A stretch of DNA of 64,000 nt from Vibrionales bacterium SWAT-3 (lineage in GTDB: Bacteria; Pseudomonadota; Gammaproteobacteria; Enterobacterales; Vibrionaceae): positions 248,001-312,000 of the forward strand of contig AAZW01000001.1 of NCBI GenBank assembly GCA_000169995.1, written 5' to 3'. Made by a program: the position numbers and the translations under genes. Below the pieces are notes generated by a model. It worked only from the letters and a program-made list of their open reading frames with translations, had not been told where the DNA came from and made no database searches. Positions within the stretch are counted from its first letter, which is position 1; each line of letters starts with the position of its first letter. Of the stretch, positions 9,744 to 18,660 are shown one piece after another.

Positions 9744-9923
9744 AGACAGCACGAAGATCTAATTATTCAGCATAAGTGAGATCTAGTTCAAATATATAAT
9801 TTGAACTTCATCGATCAATTATTTTTTTAACCGTAATTAATCTGTGAAGTTGCTTGACCTTACTGTGACAAAGCCTTTTACTAATAGTTCACTGATGTTG
9901 ATAAACGAACAAGAAATCAAGCA

Positions 9924-11903
9924 ATGACTAGAACGCTCGCTCGCCCTTATCCGCTAGGCGCAACGCTAGGTAACACTGGCTGCAACTTCTCTATTTATTC
10001 TCCTGACTGTAAATCTCTTTCACTCGCTCTTTTTGATGAGAACGAGGAGTTCACAACTTATAAATTGGACAATGAATACGCTGATATTCGATATGTATTT
10101 ATCGAAGGTATTAAAGCGGGGCAAAAATACGGATTCATTGCAGAAACAGCTAATGGTCCAATATTACTTTCTGACCCTTATGCTAAAGCGATAAGTGAGC
10201 CGCTCCACTACACCACGCCTTATAGTAATGAGAAAAGCTTTGCGATGGCGAAATGTGTCGTTGTTGATGATACCTTCGACTGGCAAGGCGTCGAAAAGCC
10301 GCGAATTAGCCGCGAAGATACCGTTCTATTTGAAACGCATGTTAAAGGCCTATCTCAACTTCACCCTGAAGTCGCAAGTAATATCAAAGGCCGTTACCTG
10401 GGGTTAGTGAGCCCTGAAATGCTTGCGTTCTACAAGAAACAAAACATCAACTCTCTACAACTTTTGCCCATTGCGGCCTGCATGCACGAACCCCACCTGC
10501 TTGATATGGGTAAAGTGAATTACTGGGGCTACAACCCATATTTGTTTATGGTACCCGACCCTCGTTATGCAGAGAAAGACGCCGTAACTGAGCTCAAAAC
10601 TGCGATTCGTGAACTGCACCGCAACGGTATCGAAGTGATCTTAGATGTGGTGTACAACCACACAGCAGAAGGCGGCGAAGGTGGCACAACCTTTAACTTA
10701 AAGGCACTAGATAGCCGAACTTACATCAAGCACGGCTGCCATTATGCAAACTTCACAGGCTGTGGAAACACCGTCGACCTTACCCACCAGCCAGCACTCA
10801 ACCTAGTTATGGACACGCTTCGTTACTGGGTAAGCGAATTCCAAGTCGACGGCTTCCGTTTTGACTTGGCAGCCACACTGGGGCGCGAAGGTGACAACTA
10901 CAACCCTGAGGCTGCTTTCTTTAAAGCCGTAGCTCAAGACCCTGTACTTAAAGAAACTAAGTTAATTGCAGAGCCGTGGGATATTGGCCCTAATGGTTAT
11001 CAAGTGGGTAATTTCCCACTTGGTTGGAATGAATGTAATGACAAGCTGAGAGACATCACACGTAGCTTCTGGCGCGGTGATCAAGGTTACCTAAAAGAAT
11101 TTGCTACACGCCTAATGGGCTCTCGCGATATCTACAGTGCGGCGCACTGGCCTTACAAACTAACCGTCAACTACATCACTTACCATGATGGCTTCACCAT
11201 GCAAGACCTTGTCTCGTACAAGCACAAGCACAATGAAGAAAATGGTGAGAATAACCGGGATGGACATGGTGACAACCGCTCTGAAAACTACGGTGTAGAG
11301 GGTGAAACAGAAAACCTCTTGGTTATCGCGACTCGTGAAAAGCAGAAACGTAACTTCATGGCGAGCCTGCTGTTTGCTTTCGGTATTCCACACATTCTGA
11401 CAGCAGACGTGTTATCTCATACTCAAAAGGGTAACAATAACGCTTACTGCCAAGAGAGTGAGACGAGTTGGCTGAACTGGGAAGATTCAGAGCGCAAGAC
11501 CTACTTCAAAACTTGGCTGTCAGAGATGATCGCCGCACGTCAGCAATACATGGTGCCTTTTATCCAGGCGTTCAGCGGCGAAAAACGTAACTCTAATCGC
11601 ATCTTCTGGAGCCGTGTTGATGGCACACTGATGGAACATGATGATTGGAACCGTTTAAGCTCAGTAGCACTGCATCTTGGTATTGGTAAAGATGGCGATG
11701 AGCTGATTTATCTGATCAACCAAACCAACGCCCCAGCGCGTTTCAGCTTACCCAATGACCGTGAACAAAACTGGGTGACGATATGTGATACCAACCTGAG
11801 AAACGTAAAGCCAGGTCATGCCGAAGGGGAATTGCTGCTATCACCAACATCGATGGCGATTTTGCACTATTCGCCAAACAAAACTGAGTTAAGTGAAAGT
11901 TAA
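9924..11903 (+). CDS. glgX: Glycogen debranching enzyme, GlgX/isoamylase type
   Basis: A 659-residue GH13 enzyme of the GlgX/TreX/isoamylase group that hydrolyses alpha-1,6 branches of limit dextrins. An N-terminal CBM48-like beta domain (about 1-130; RPYPLGATLGNTGCNFSIYS) precedes the barrel. Signatures are DVVYNH near 245, GFRFDLAATLG near 311 (nucleophile Asp), AEPWDIG near 351 (acid Glu) and YHDG near 420. There is no signal peptide, so it acts in the cytoplasm on imported maltodextrins or stored glycogen. It diverges from lamB across the MalT-box cluster, linking it to maltodextrin use rather than to a glycogen-synthesis operon. The length is normal for GlgX. Confidence 0.9.
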   Translation: MTRTLARPYPLGATLGNTGCNFSIYSPDCKSLSLALFDENEEFTTYKLDNEYADIRYVFIEGIKAGQKYGFIAETANGPILLSDPYAKAISEPLHYTTPYSNEKSFAMAKCVVVDDTFDWQGVEKPRISREDTVLFETHVKGLSQLHPEVASNIKGRYLGLVSPEMLAFYKKQNINSLQLLPIAACMHEPHLLDMGKVNYWGYNPYLFMVPDPRYAEKDAVTELKTAIRELHRNGIEVILDVVYNHTAEGGEGGTTFNLKALDSRTYIKHGCHYANFTGCGNTVDLTHQPALNLVMDTLRYWVSEFQVDGFRFDLAATLGREGDNYNPEAAFFKAVAQDPVLKETKLIAEPWDIGPNGYQVGNFPLGWNECNDKLRDITRSFWRGDQGYLKEFATRLMGSRDIYSAAHWPYKLTVNYITYHDGFTMQDLVSYKHKHNEENGENNRDGHGDNRSENYGVEGETENLLVIATREKQKRNFMASLLFAFGIPHILTADVLSHTQKGNNNAYCQESETSWLNWEDSERKTYFKTWLSEMIAARQQYMVPFIQAFSGEKRNSNRIFWSRVDGTLMEHDDWNRLSSVALHLGIGKDGDELIYLINQTNAPARFSLPNDREQNWVTICDTNLRNVKPGHAEGELLLSPTSMAILHYSPNKTELSES

Positions 11904-11931
11904 GCCCACTCAATAAAAAAGCAAAAACTAT

Positions 11932-11963
11932 AAAAGCCAGTTATGTTTTTAGCTGGCTTTTTT
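11932..11963 (+). terminator. Terminator of the debranching gene
   Basis: Stem AAAAGCCAG/CTGGCTTTT with a 12-nt loop and a T-run, 30 bases after the stop. Confidence 0.88.
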
Positions 11964-12081
11964 GTTAGCTGAATATCACAAAATTCATTTTTTCATATGG
12001 AATCATTTGCATTGATGTGATTAATAAAACTTTTTAGTATGGCCGTACTATAAAAATGAATCTATCACGTCTTTGGATATC

Positions 12082-13887
12082 ATGGCTTTACCTAAAACAC
12101 TTATTCGGCTTTTTAAACCATACATAATCTTATTAACCGGAGGAATGCTTTACCTCGCAGCAGCTCAATTAGAAAAAGTAGAGACCGCAGCAACCAACCA
12201 ATCAGCATCAAACATTCGCATCGCAAGCGCGACTATTCGTTCCAACATAGAGGCCGTATTCGGTAAACTCTATTTCTTAGAAACCAGTCTAGGCATACCT
12301 AACGCCACCGACTTTAGCGACCAAAAATTTCGCGAACTTAGCGATAATATTCTAAAAAGAACCCCGAACTTCTCCGATATCATTCGATACCAACCTAACT
12401 CCCAACATTATGTCTCCACTCGTGGTCTTCCTCTTTCCAATGAGCAAATCGCCACAATACAATGGCATTCAATAGACGGTGTTGTAGAAGATTTTTACAT
12501 CTCTTCCGTTTACCAAAAAGCCGATGGACGATGGGTTTTCGCCGTTAAACACACTGCAGAAAAGCTCAACGAAGAAATCTGGATTGAGTTTGATTTAATG
12601 CATACCACGCAAGGTTTAAGAGATTTAAAAACGCTGAATAATGGCTATGTATTTGTTGTAGACAGAGCAACAGAGCGACTGGTATTCCACCCGGATCCAC
12701 AGCGTATCGGTTCTAAATCCATCAGCTTCCATGCAGGGATCAGCCACCAACTATCTCAAGGTGAATTGGCGGGCAAACATGAATACTACTATCAAGATAA
12801 CTTCAAAATATCGGTATTTGACGCAGACAACAGCTTAAATTGGGTGTTCATTGCGGGCACTGATCGCCATGACATCTTAACCAGCTCACATCAATTTACG
12901 TTGACGGGCTTAGTACTGGGCTCACTCCTGCTATTGTGGATTGGTGCCAACTATCTGGCTTATCGTTTAAACGTCTCTTTGTCTCAACTCAACAAAGTGG
13001 AAGACCTTGCGAGTTTTAAGCGCAAACTGAAATCAATTTTGGATAACTTTACCTACCACAAAGGTATTCAATTCTGTCTCTACCAACCAGAGAACCACTC
13101 ATTCAGTACACTTGATTATCATGGAAACAAGTCGACAGTACATTGTGATAAATCGCTCTCTGAACGCTTTGTCGCAAACGCCATGGTTTATCGAAATGGT
13201 AAGGACGCCGATCCTCTCGCACGCAAACTAAAAATAGACCAACGTCACTACTGCATTCCTTTGTACTCACGTCAGCAATTGATTGCTGTGTTGTATGTGA
13301 ATGCGCGCTTGCCGATCAGCCAAAGTATTCTGCGTATGATCAGAGATTACACCGAAGTCTCACTGTCTAACTTACTGCTTCAGCACCAGTTGAGTAGCAA
13401 GGACTTGATGACGCAATTAGACAACAAAAGTAGCTTTAATATTGCACTGGAAAACTACGCCAACCAGCCTGAAACCTATATCGCTCTACTCGATATCGAT
13501 AATTTTGACCACGTGAACCGAGCTTATGGTGAAGCTGTGGGTGACAAGATGATCAAGCTAACAGCAGAAGCACTACGCTCGTACTTTCCGAAGCCTAAAG
13601 GACTATGCCTTGCTCGTGTTGGAGGCAAAGAGTTCGCAGTATTATTTAAAGCAAACGGCGCCAACGACGCCAAGCTCCAACTGGATCAATGCCGAATTGG
13701 CGTAGCAGAGAAAACTATTGTGACGCCAGACATCAGCCTCTCTTTAGGCGTGAGTGTCGGTTTTTCACAAATAGAGGGAGAGCCAGATACAGCCCTAGCA
13801 CTTGCGGAGCAAGCAAAGCTTATCGCTCAACAACTTGGAAAAAATCGAGTTGAAGGGCACATCAGGGCAGTTGCAAAGGCCTCTTAA
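12082..13887 (+). CDS. Membrane GGDEF protein with degenerate GGKEF signature
   Basis: A 601-residue sensor protein. TM1 lies near residues 10-28, a periplasmic sensor region of about 240 residues follows, and TM2 lies near 272-292 (LGSLLLLWIG). A GAF-like domain (about 310-435) and a C-terminal GGDEF domain (about 445-595) complete it. The GGDEF fold is clear (LLDIDNFDHVN, then LARVGGKEFAVLF), but the third signature position, normally Asp or Glu and a metal ligand, is Lys. No RxxD inhibitory site is seen. Cyclase activity is therefore doubtful and it may act as a receptor or scaffold. ATG 12082 is preferred over an upstream TTG at 12073. It is a single-gene unit with its own terminator. Confidence 0.85.
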   Translation: MALPKTLIRLFKPYIILLTGGMLYLAAAQLEKVETAATNQSASNIRIASATIRSNIEAVFGKLYFLETSLGIPNATDFSDQKFRELSDNILKRTPNFSDIIRYQPNSQHYVSTRGLPLSNEQIATIQWHSIDGVVEDFYISSVYQKADGRWVFAVKHTAEKLNEEIWIEFDLMHTTQGLRDLKTLNNGYVFVVDRATERLVFHPDPQRIGSKSISFHAGISHQLSQGELAGKHEYYYQDNFKISVFDADNSLNWVFIAGTDRHDILTSSHQFTLTGLVLGSLLLLWIGANYLAYRLNVSLSQLNKVEDLASFKRKLKSILDNFTYHKGIQFCLYQPENHSFSTLDYHGNKSTVHCDKSLSERFVANAMVYRNGKDADPLARKLKIDQRHYCIPLYSRQQLIAVLYVNARLPISQSILRMIRDYTEVSLSNLLLQHQLSSKDLMTQLDNKSSFNIALENYANQPETYIALLDIDNFDHVNRAYGEAVGDKMIKLTAEALRSYFPKPKGLCLARVGGKEFAVLFKANGANDAKLQLDQCRIGVAEKTIVTPDISLSLGVSVGFSQIEGEPDTALALAEQAKLIAQQLGKNRVEGHIRAVAKAS

Positions 13888-13922
13888 GCTGCCCTAACAA
13901 ATCCCTTACTCGGATACTGATG

Positions 13923-13966
13923 AAAACAAAGCACCTAGGGTTCACGCTCTCGGTGCTTTTGTTTTT
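13923..13966 (+). terminator. Terminator after the GGDEF gene
   Basis: Long stem AAAACAAAGCACC / GGTGCTTTTGTTTT with one bulge and a T-rich 3' side, 35 bases past the stop. Confidence 0.8.
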
Positions 13967-14029
13967 ATAGAAAGTCATTACAATGCGCGTTCAACACGAC
14001 AACCTCACCTTTCCAACGATACGAATCTT

Positions 14030-14788
14030 ATGAAGCTAAGTAACCGACTGCAAACTCTCCACTCCCTTGTCAGTAATGACTACCAACACATTTGGGACTG
14101 TTGCTGTGATCATGGCTTCTTGGGTGTTCAACTGTTGGCGGATAACAAAGCCCCTCACATTCACTTTGTCGATATTGTTCCGTCCCTAATGAACGAGCTA
14201 GAAAGCAAACTGGTGCGTTACTTTCCCCAAAGCGAGAAGGCACAACAAAAAGTCACTAGCCAATGGCAAGTCTACTGCATGGATGTCTCTGCAATCCCAT
14301 TGGAAAAACACACGGGCAAGCATCTGGTCATCATTGCAGGAGTCGGTGGCGATCTAACGCAAAAGCTTGTAGACGACATTCACCGTCAACATCCAGACAA
14401 AACGATCGACTTCTTGCTCTGCCCTGTTCATCAGCAATTTGAGCTAAGAAGCCACTTAAAATCACTCAAGTTCGGGCTGATTGACGAGGTGTTGATTCAA
14501 GAGAATCGCCGTTACTACGAAATTTTATTGGTCAGCAATAACCGAGGTGAAAGAGTAGATACTTCGACAGTAAGCGAGATTTCAAACGTCGGTAATAAGA
14601 TATGGACTCCAAACAGCGATGAACAAATTAAGGTATCTCAGCAGTACAAAGCCAAAACACTGCAGCACTACTTACGCATCCATCAAGGGCAGGAGAAGCA
14701 AGGTAAAGCTAGTCAAGTGAAGCATATTATTAATGCCTACCAAGCGGTTAAACCCATAGTAAGTACTAACTTTACTGTTGAAGATTAA
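14030..14788 (+). CDS. TrmK-like tRNA (adenine-N1) methyltransferase
   Basis: A 252-residue SAM-dependent methyltransferase of the TrmK/COG2384 group, whose studied members methylate N1 of A22 in tRNA. The N-terminal LSNRLQTLHSLV and the SAM-binding block IWDCCCDHGFLGVQL (in place of the usual ADIGxDH) fit the family; VDIVPSLMNEL and IIAGVGGDL are the later strand motifs. The three adjacent cysteines in the SAM loop are notable. No signal peptide is present, so it should be cytoplasmic. A bidirectional terminator separates it from the convergent acyltransferase gene. Substrate in this organism is inferred only. Confidence 0.75.
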   Translation: MKLSNRLQTLHSLVSNDYQHIWDCCCDHGFLGVQLLADNKAPHIHFVDIVPSLMNELESKLVRYFPQSEKAQQKVTSQWQVYCMDVSAIPLEKHTGKHLVIIAGVGGDLTQKLVDDIHRQHPDKTIDFLLCPVHQQFELRSHLKSLKFGLIDEVLIQENRRYYEILLVSNNRGERVDTSTVSEISNVGNKIWTPNSDEQIKVSQQYKAKTLQHYLRIHQGQEKQGKASQVKHIINAYQAVKPIVSTNFTVED

Positions 14789-14803
14789 GAAAGCCGAATC
14801 AAT

Positions 14804-14840
14804 AAAAAAGCCGATAGTTCAATGAACTACCGGCTTTTTT
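14804..14840. terminator. Bidirectional terminator
   Basis: Stem AAAAAAGCCG-TAGTTC / GAACTA-CGGCTTTTTT with a single mismatch and T-runs on both strands, placed between convergent genes. Confidence 0.9.
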
Positions 14841-14863
14841 AATACTATTTGTTCAGTTTGAGC

Positions 14864-15808
14864 TTACTGCTCTTGTTTCTTATAAAGCTTATCAGCCTCA
14901 TCAACTGTCTCTACCTCAGAGGGCTTATCAACCCCATAGACCGTATCAAGATAGGCGTCTTTCTCTTTCCACGTATTGTTCAACCAGCTATGGAAGCGAC
15001 GTTTAAATGCCTTATCTTCAAAGTAGTTACCATTCACGTTCTCATCCATGGGATGCAATTTAATACGCACAACGACCTTAGTCATTTTGCCTTTCAGCAT
15101 ATCTTCAAACGGAGAGGTTTGGTTTTCAGGGTAAGCTAAAGTCACATCCACGATGCCATCCAAAATTGGGCCCATTGCAGATAAAGCAAACGCCACACCA
15201 CCTGTTTTTGGCTTCAGTAGGTGACGGTAAGGGGTTTTCGCTGACGCAAGTTTCTCGTGGTTTGCACGAGTCCCTTCAACAAAGTTAACCAATGTTGTCG
15301 GTGCTAATTTGAACTTAGTACACGCTTTATTGATTGCATTGAAGTCATCATTACGGCGTTCAGGGTTACGTAATAGAAACTCACGAGAGTGGCGCCTCAT
15401 GAATGGCATATCTAAACCCCAGCATGCCAAGCCAACAAATGGTACGTACAGCAATTCGTGTTTCAAGAAGTACTTAGTCATCGGCATTTTGTCTTTTAAG
15501 ATCGAAGACAAAATCACAATATCTGCCCAGCTTAAGTGGTTAGACATCATCAAATACCACTGCTTGGTCGAAATATCTTCCCCCCCTTCCACTTGCCATT
15601 CGATGTCGTTGTTGGCGTTCAACATCCATAAATTGAGCGAAGCCCAGCACCAGAATGTGAAGTTAGCTAAACGAGTACACGACTTTTGCACAACAGAGAT
15701 TGGCAGGATCAGTTTGATGAGGCCAAAGAAGCTCACGGTAAACGCAGTCATTGCAGTATTGATGGTCACGAACAATACGTTCAAGGCCATACGAAGATTA
15801 TCAAGCAT
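14864..15808 (-). CDS. 1-acyl-glycerol-3-phosphate acyltransferase family, YihG-like
   Basis: A 314-residue membrane acyltransferase. N-terminal hydrophobic segments (about 10-35 and 45-62) precede the PlsC-type catalytic motif SNHLSWADI near residue 90 (HX4D), the second motif MPFMRRHSR, and FVEGTR near 165, which binds the phosphate. It matches the YihG/YihG-like group, thought to transfer acyl chains to lysophosphatidic acid and to shape phospholipid composition. It should sit at the inner membrane facing the cytoplasm. It is transcribed alone and converges on the methyltransferase gene. Confidence 0.85.
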   Translation of the reverse strand: MLDNLRMALNVLFVTINTAMTAFTVSFFGLIKLILPISVVQKSCTRLANFTFWCWASLNLWMLNANNDIEWQVEGGEDISTKQWYLMMSNHLSWADIVILSSILKDKMPMTKYFLKHELLYVPFVGLACWGLDMPFMRRHSREFLLRNPERRNDDFNAINKACTKFKLAPTTLVNFVEGTRANHEKLASAKTPYRHLLKPKTGGVAFALSAMGPILDGIVDVTLAYPENQTSPFEDMLKGKMTKVVVRIKLHPMDENVNGNYFEDKAFKRRFHSWLNNTWKEKDAYLDTVYGVDKPSEVETVDEADKLYKKQEQ

Positions 15809-16146
15809 AAAACACGGCTATATTGAGATCGAAAGCCGCCATTATACGCATCTGTAAATTATTCTCTTTAGTTATTAGTGCAATACTTCAGGGGTCAAAC
15901 CACTCTGCAGACTTGACTAAAGCTCGGCTCTAGATCCACAAAACAACGCACCACGCAAACAATAACCACACGTACGAGTCATTTGGACTTATTTATAGAA
16001 AAGTCTTTTTGACACAAAAACAATTAATTTCATCCGCCAAGTCAGTATTGATAAGCATTCTCATTATTGGCATGGTACATGCAACTCTAAAGTGTAAATA
16101 GTTGAGTATCCTTAATGAGATAACTTCTCTTCTTAAAGGTGATGAT
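15809..16146. other. Divergent intergenic region before fpr
   Basis: 338 bases separate the acyltransferase and fpr starts. It holds a TTGACA at 16009-16014 and a Fur-box-like sequence at 16050-16068, both on the fpr side. No gene-like frame is seen. Confidence 0.5.
16050..16068 (+). promoter_or_regulatory. Fur-box-like sequence upstream of fpr
   Basis: GATAAGCATTCTCATTATT matches 14 of 19 positions of the Fur consensus GATAATGATAATCATTATC. It lies about 80 bases before the fpr start, in a promoter position. Confidence 0.5.
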
Positions 16147-16947
16147 ATGACAGATATTCCTCATGGTTTAGTCACAGGCAAAGTCCTAAACAAGACAGAA
16201 TGGACAGATCAATTGTTCTCACTCCAAATCAGTGCACCTGTCTCTTCTTATCAAGCAGGTCAGTTTACTAAGCTTGGTTTGCTCAATAACGAAGGTGAGT
16301 TTGTAAGACGCGCTTATTCTATGGTGAATGCACCAGAGCATGAGCAAGGACATCAGCATCTAGAGTTTTTGATTATTAAGGATCAGAACGGTCAGCTCTC
16401 GCCTCAACTTCACGAATTGCAAGCGGGCGATGACATCTTTGTCGGCAAAGACCCAAGTGGTTTTATGACATTAGATGAGATCCCAGAGATCGCCGACGAT
16501 CTATGGATGCTTTCAACCGGAACCGCGGTAGGCCCGTTTATCTCAATGCTTGAGAGCATGCAGATACAGCAAAATGAGTTGGCTTCAGACAAAGCCTCTT
16601 CATTCAAAAACCTGGTTCTGGTGCATGCCGTTAGAACAGAGCAAGACCTGACTTATCGAGATCGTATCACTCAACTCGTTGATCACTTTCAAGGGAGACT
16701 TAAATATGTGCCAATTATTTCTAGAGAATCAGTTACCGGAACTTTGCGCGGACGAATTCCAAGCTTGTTACTTGGAGGCGACCTCGAGCAAGCCGCGTCT
16801 GTCACTTTCAATCAAACCCGTAGTTTCTTCTACCTTTGCGGCAATCCGCAAATGGTTCGTGACACAAGCGAAGCACTAACCAGCTTAGGTTTCGAAAAGC
16901 ACTTACGTAGAAAGCCTGGTCAATTCAGCAGTGAAAATTACTGGTAA
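16147..16947 (+). CDS. fpr: Ferredoxin/flavodoxin-NADP+ reductase
   Basis: A 266-residue FAD enzyme that passes electrons between NADPH and ferredoxin or flavodoxin. The FAD-binding RRAYSMVNAP (RxYS) lies near residue 55, the NADP-binding GTAVGPFISML near 125, and the C-terminus ends SSENYW with a terminal Trp stacking on the flavin, typical of bacterial Fpr. The start at 16147 is preferred to an upstream TTG at 16102 because AAAGGTGA precedes it and the protein then has the usual length. A Fur-like box upstream suggests iron control. The DUF1971 gene follows 68 bases later in the same direction and could share the transcript. Confidence 0.92.
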   Translation: MTDIPHGLVTGKVLNKTEWTDQLFSLQISAPVSSYQAGQFTKLGLLNNEGEFVRRAYSMVNAPEHEQGHQHLEFLIIKDQNGQLSPQLHELQAGDDIFVGKDPSGFMTLDEIPEIADDLWMLSTGTAVGPFISMLESMQIQQNELASDKASSFKNLVLVHAVRTEQDLTYRDRITQLVDHFQGRLKYVPIISRESVTGTLRGRIPSLLLGGDLEQAASVTFNQTRSFFYLCGNPQMVRDTSEALTSLGFEKHLRRKPGQFSSENYW

Positions 16948-17015
16948 AGATAGGCCAACTAAAACACCGAAGTACCTATTTCAAAGAACAGTTAGAGTTA
17001 AATAAGAGGTTTTAT

Positions 17016-17348
17016 ATGAGTCATTTACGTATTCCTTCTCACTGGAAAATTCAACGTTCAACACCGTTTTTCACTAAAGACAACATCCCAGCAGCACTGC
17101 TCAATCATCACAATACGGCTGAAGGCGTGTTTGGTCAGATCTGCGTAATGGAAGGCACCGTCACTTTCTATGGCTTTGCCGATGCAGAAGCGACAGAACC
17201 AGAAACCGTTATCACTATTGAAGCTGGGCAATTTGCCACAAGTCCACCTCAATATTGGCACCGAGTAGAACTGAGTGACAACGCGCAATTCAACATTAAC
17301 TTCTGGTCAGAAAAAGAGACCAAGAAAATGTTCAATACTCGAAAGTAA
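17016..17348 (+). CDS. DUF1971 (YeaR/TehB-like) cupin protein
   Basis: A 110-residue small beta protein of the DUF1971 group, found in YeaR and at the N-terminus of some TehB proteins. Visible core: FTKDNIPAALLNHHNTAEGVFG, then the strand GTVTFYGF and the C-terminal block SPPQYWHRVEL, all family landmarks. The biochemical role is not known; E. coli yeaR responds to nitrate and nitric oxide. The ribosome site AAGAGG precedes the ATG. It follows fpr in the same direction, so a redox-stress role is plausible but inferred. Confidence 0.8.
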   Translation: MSHLRIPSHWKIQRSTPFFTKDNIPAALLNHHNTAEGVFGQICVMEGTVTFYGFADAEATEPETVITIEAGQFATSPPQYWHRVELSDNAQFNINFWSEKETKKMFNTRK

Positions 17349-17570
17349 GATCGACTCTGTATTAATGAACTTGTAAGCAAGCTACCTCGTAGTGTGATTT
17401 TTAATGTTCAGTAAATAACAACAAAAGGTAAAATAACCATAGTAATTACAATGACTAATGGTGATAGACAAGACAAAAAAACTCTAGCACACTGAACGAA
17501 GTTGTTAGTTTTTACCCCTTATCAAATAAACATAATTGGGGTATTCATTTTTTAGGTAAGAGAGGAAGCC

Positions 17571-18566
17571 ATGCTCAACATTGCTTTTTTTAGCTCAAAA
17601 TCATACGACGAAAAATCATTCAACCTTGCGAAAGGCGAACTCAACGCTGAGTTTCATTTCCATGATTTTCGCCTCACCACAACCACAGCGAAAATGGCGC
17701 ACGACAATGAAGTGGTTTGTGCGTTTGTAAACGACGACCTATCGCGAGAAGTGCTAGAGATTCTTGCACAAGGCGGCACAAAGCTGATAGCAATGCGCTG
17801 TGCTGGCTTTGACAAAGTCGACCTAGACGCAGCCAAAGAGCTTGGCTTACAAGTAGTGCGCGTTCCTGCTTACTCACCAGAGTCAGTAGCAGAGCACACT
17901 GTCGGCATGATGATGTGTTTGAACCGTAAGCTTCACAAGGCATACCAACGCACTCGTGATGCAAACTTCTCTCTAGAAGGCTTGGTTGGTTTCAACTTTT
18001 ACGGCAAAACAGTAGGTGTGATTGGTTCAGGTAAAATTGGCCTAGCGACCATGCGCATTCTGAAAGGCTTGGGCATGAACATCCTATGTTATGACCCATA
18101 CCCAAACCCACTAGCCGTTGAGCTAGGCGCTAAATATGTAGAGCTAGACGAGCTTTACAAAGAGTCTGATGTGATTTCTCTGCACTGCCCAATGAGTAAA
18201 GAGAATTACCATCTATTAGACGCGACTGCATTTGAGAAGATGAAAGATGGTGTGATGATCGTCAACACCAGCCGTGGTGAACTATTGGATTCCACAGCGG
18301 CTATCGAAGCGCTTAAACAGAGTAAGATTGGCGCGCTTGGTCTTGATGTGTATGACAATGAGAAAGAGCTGTTCTTCCAAGACAAATCGAATGACGTGAT
18401 TGTCGATGACGTGTTCCGCCGTCTATCGGCTTGTCATAACGTGCTGTTCACCGGTCACCAAGCTTTCTTAACCAAAGATGCTCTGTTCAATATTGCGAAC
18501 ACAACCCTAACCAGTGTTGACGCTTTCTTTGCAGGCAACACCAGCGGCAATGAACTTGTTCAATAA
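17571..18566 (+). CDS. ldhA: D-lactate dehydrogenase
   Basis: A 331-residue NAD-dependent 2-hydroxyacid dehydrogenase matching fermentative D-lactate dehydrogenase, which reduces pyruvate to D-lactate in the cytoplasm. Features: MRCAGFDKVDL and RVPAYSPESVAEHTVGMMM in the substrate region, the Rossmann motif VGVIGSGKIG near residue 150, the catalytic Arg in NTSRGELLD near 235, the Glu in the DVYDNE region and the His in FTGHQAFLT near 296. The ribosome site AGAGGAAG precedes the ATG. The gene has its own terminator and about 220 bases of promoter region. Confidence 0.93.
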   Translation: MLNIAFFSSKSYDEKSFNLAKGELNAEFHFHDFRLTTTTAKMAHDNEVVCAFVNDDLSREVLEILAQGGTKLIAMRCAGFDKVDLDAAKELGLQVVRVPAYSPESVAEHTVGMMMCLNRKLHKAYQRTRDANFSLEGLVGFNFYGKTVGVIGSGKIGLATMRILKGLGMNILCYDPYPNPLAVELGAKYVELDELYKESDVISLHCPMSKENYHLLDATAFEKMKDGVMIVNTSRGELLDSTAAIEALKQSKIGALGLDVYDNEKELFFQDKSNDVIVDDVFRRLSACHNVLFTGHQAFLTKDALFNIANTTLTSVDAFFAGNTSGNELVQ

Positions 18567-18602
18567 CGGACTGAGTTAAAAACAAACTAGCTCTACAAAT
18601 AC

Positions 18603-18640
18603 AAAGCCACGCTATCCCTATGTGAACAGCGTGGCTTTTT
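18603..18640 (+). terminator. Terminator of ldhA
   Basis: Stem AAAGCCACGCT/AGCGTGGCTTT with a 14-nt loop and trailing T residues, 37 bases past the stop. It may also serve the convergent patatin gene. Confidence 0.88.
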
Positions 18641-18660
18641 GGTTTAAGTTAGTATCAAAG

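Noticed and set aside
15309..15857. A 182-codon open frame on the plus strand
   Set aside because: It is antisense to the acyltransferase gene, which has clear catalytic motifs; the product has no family character.
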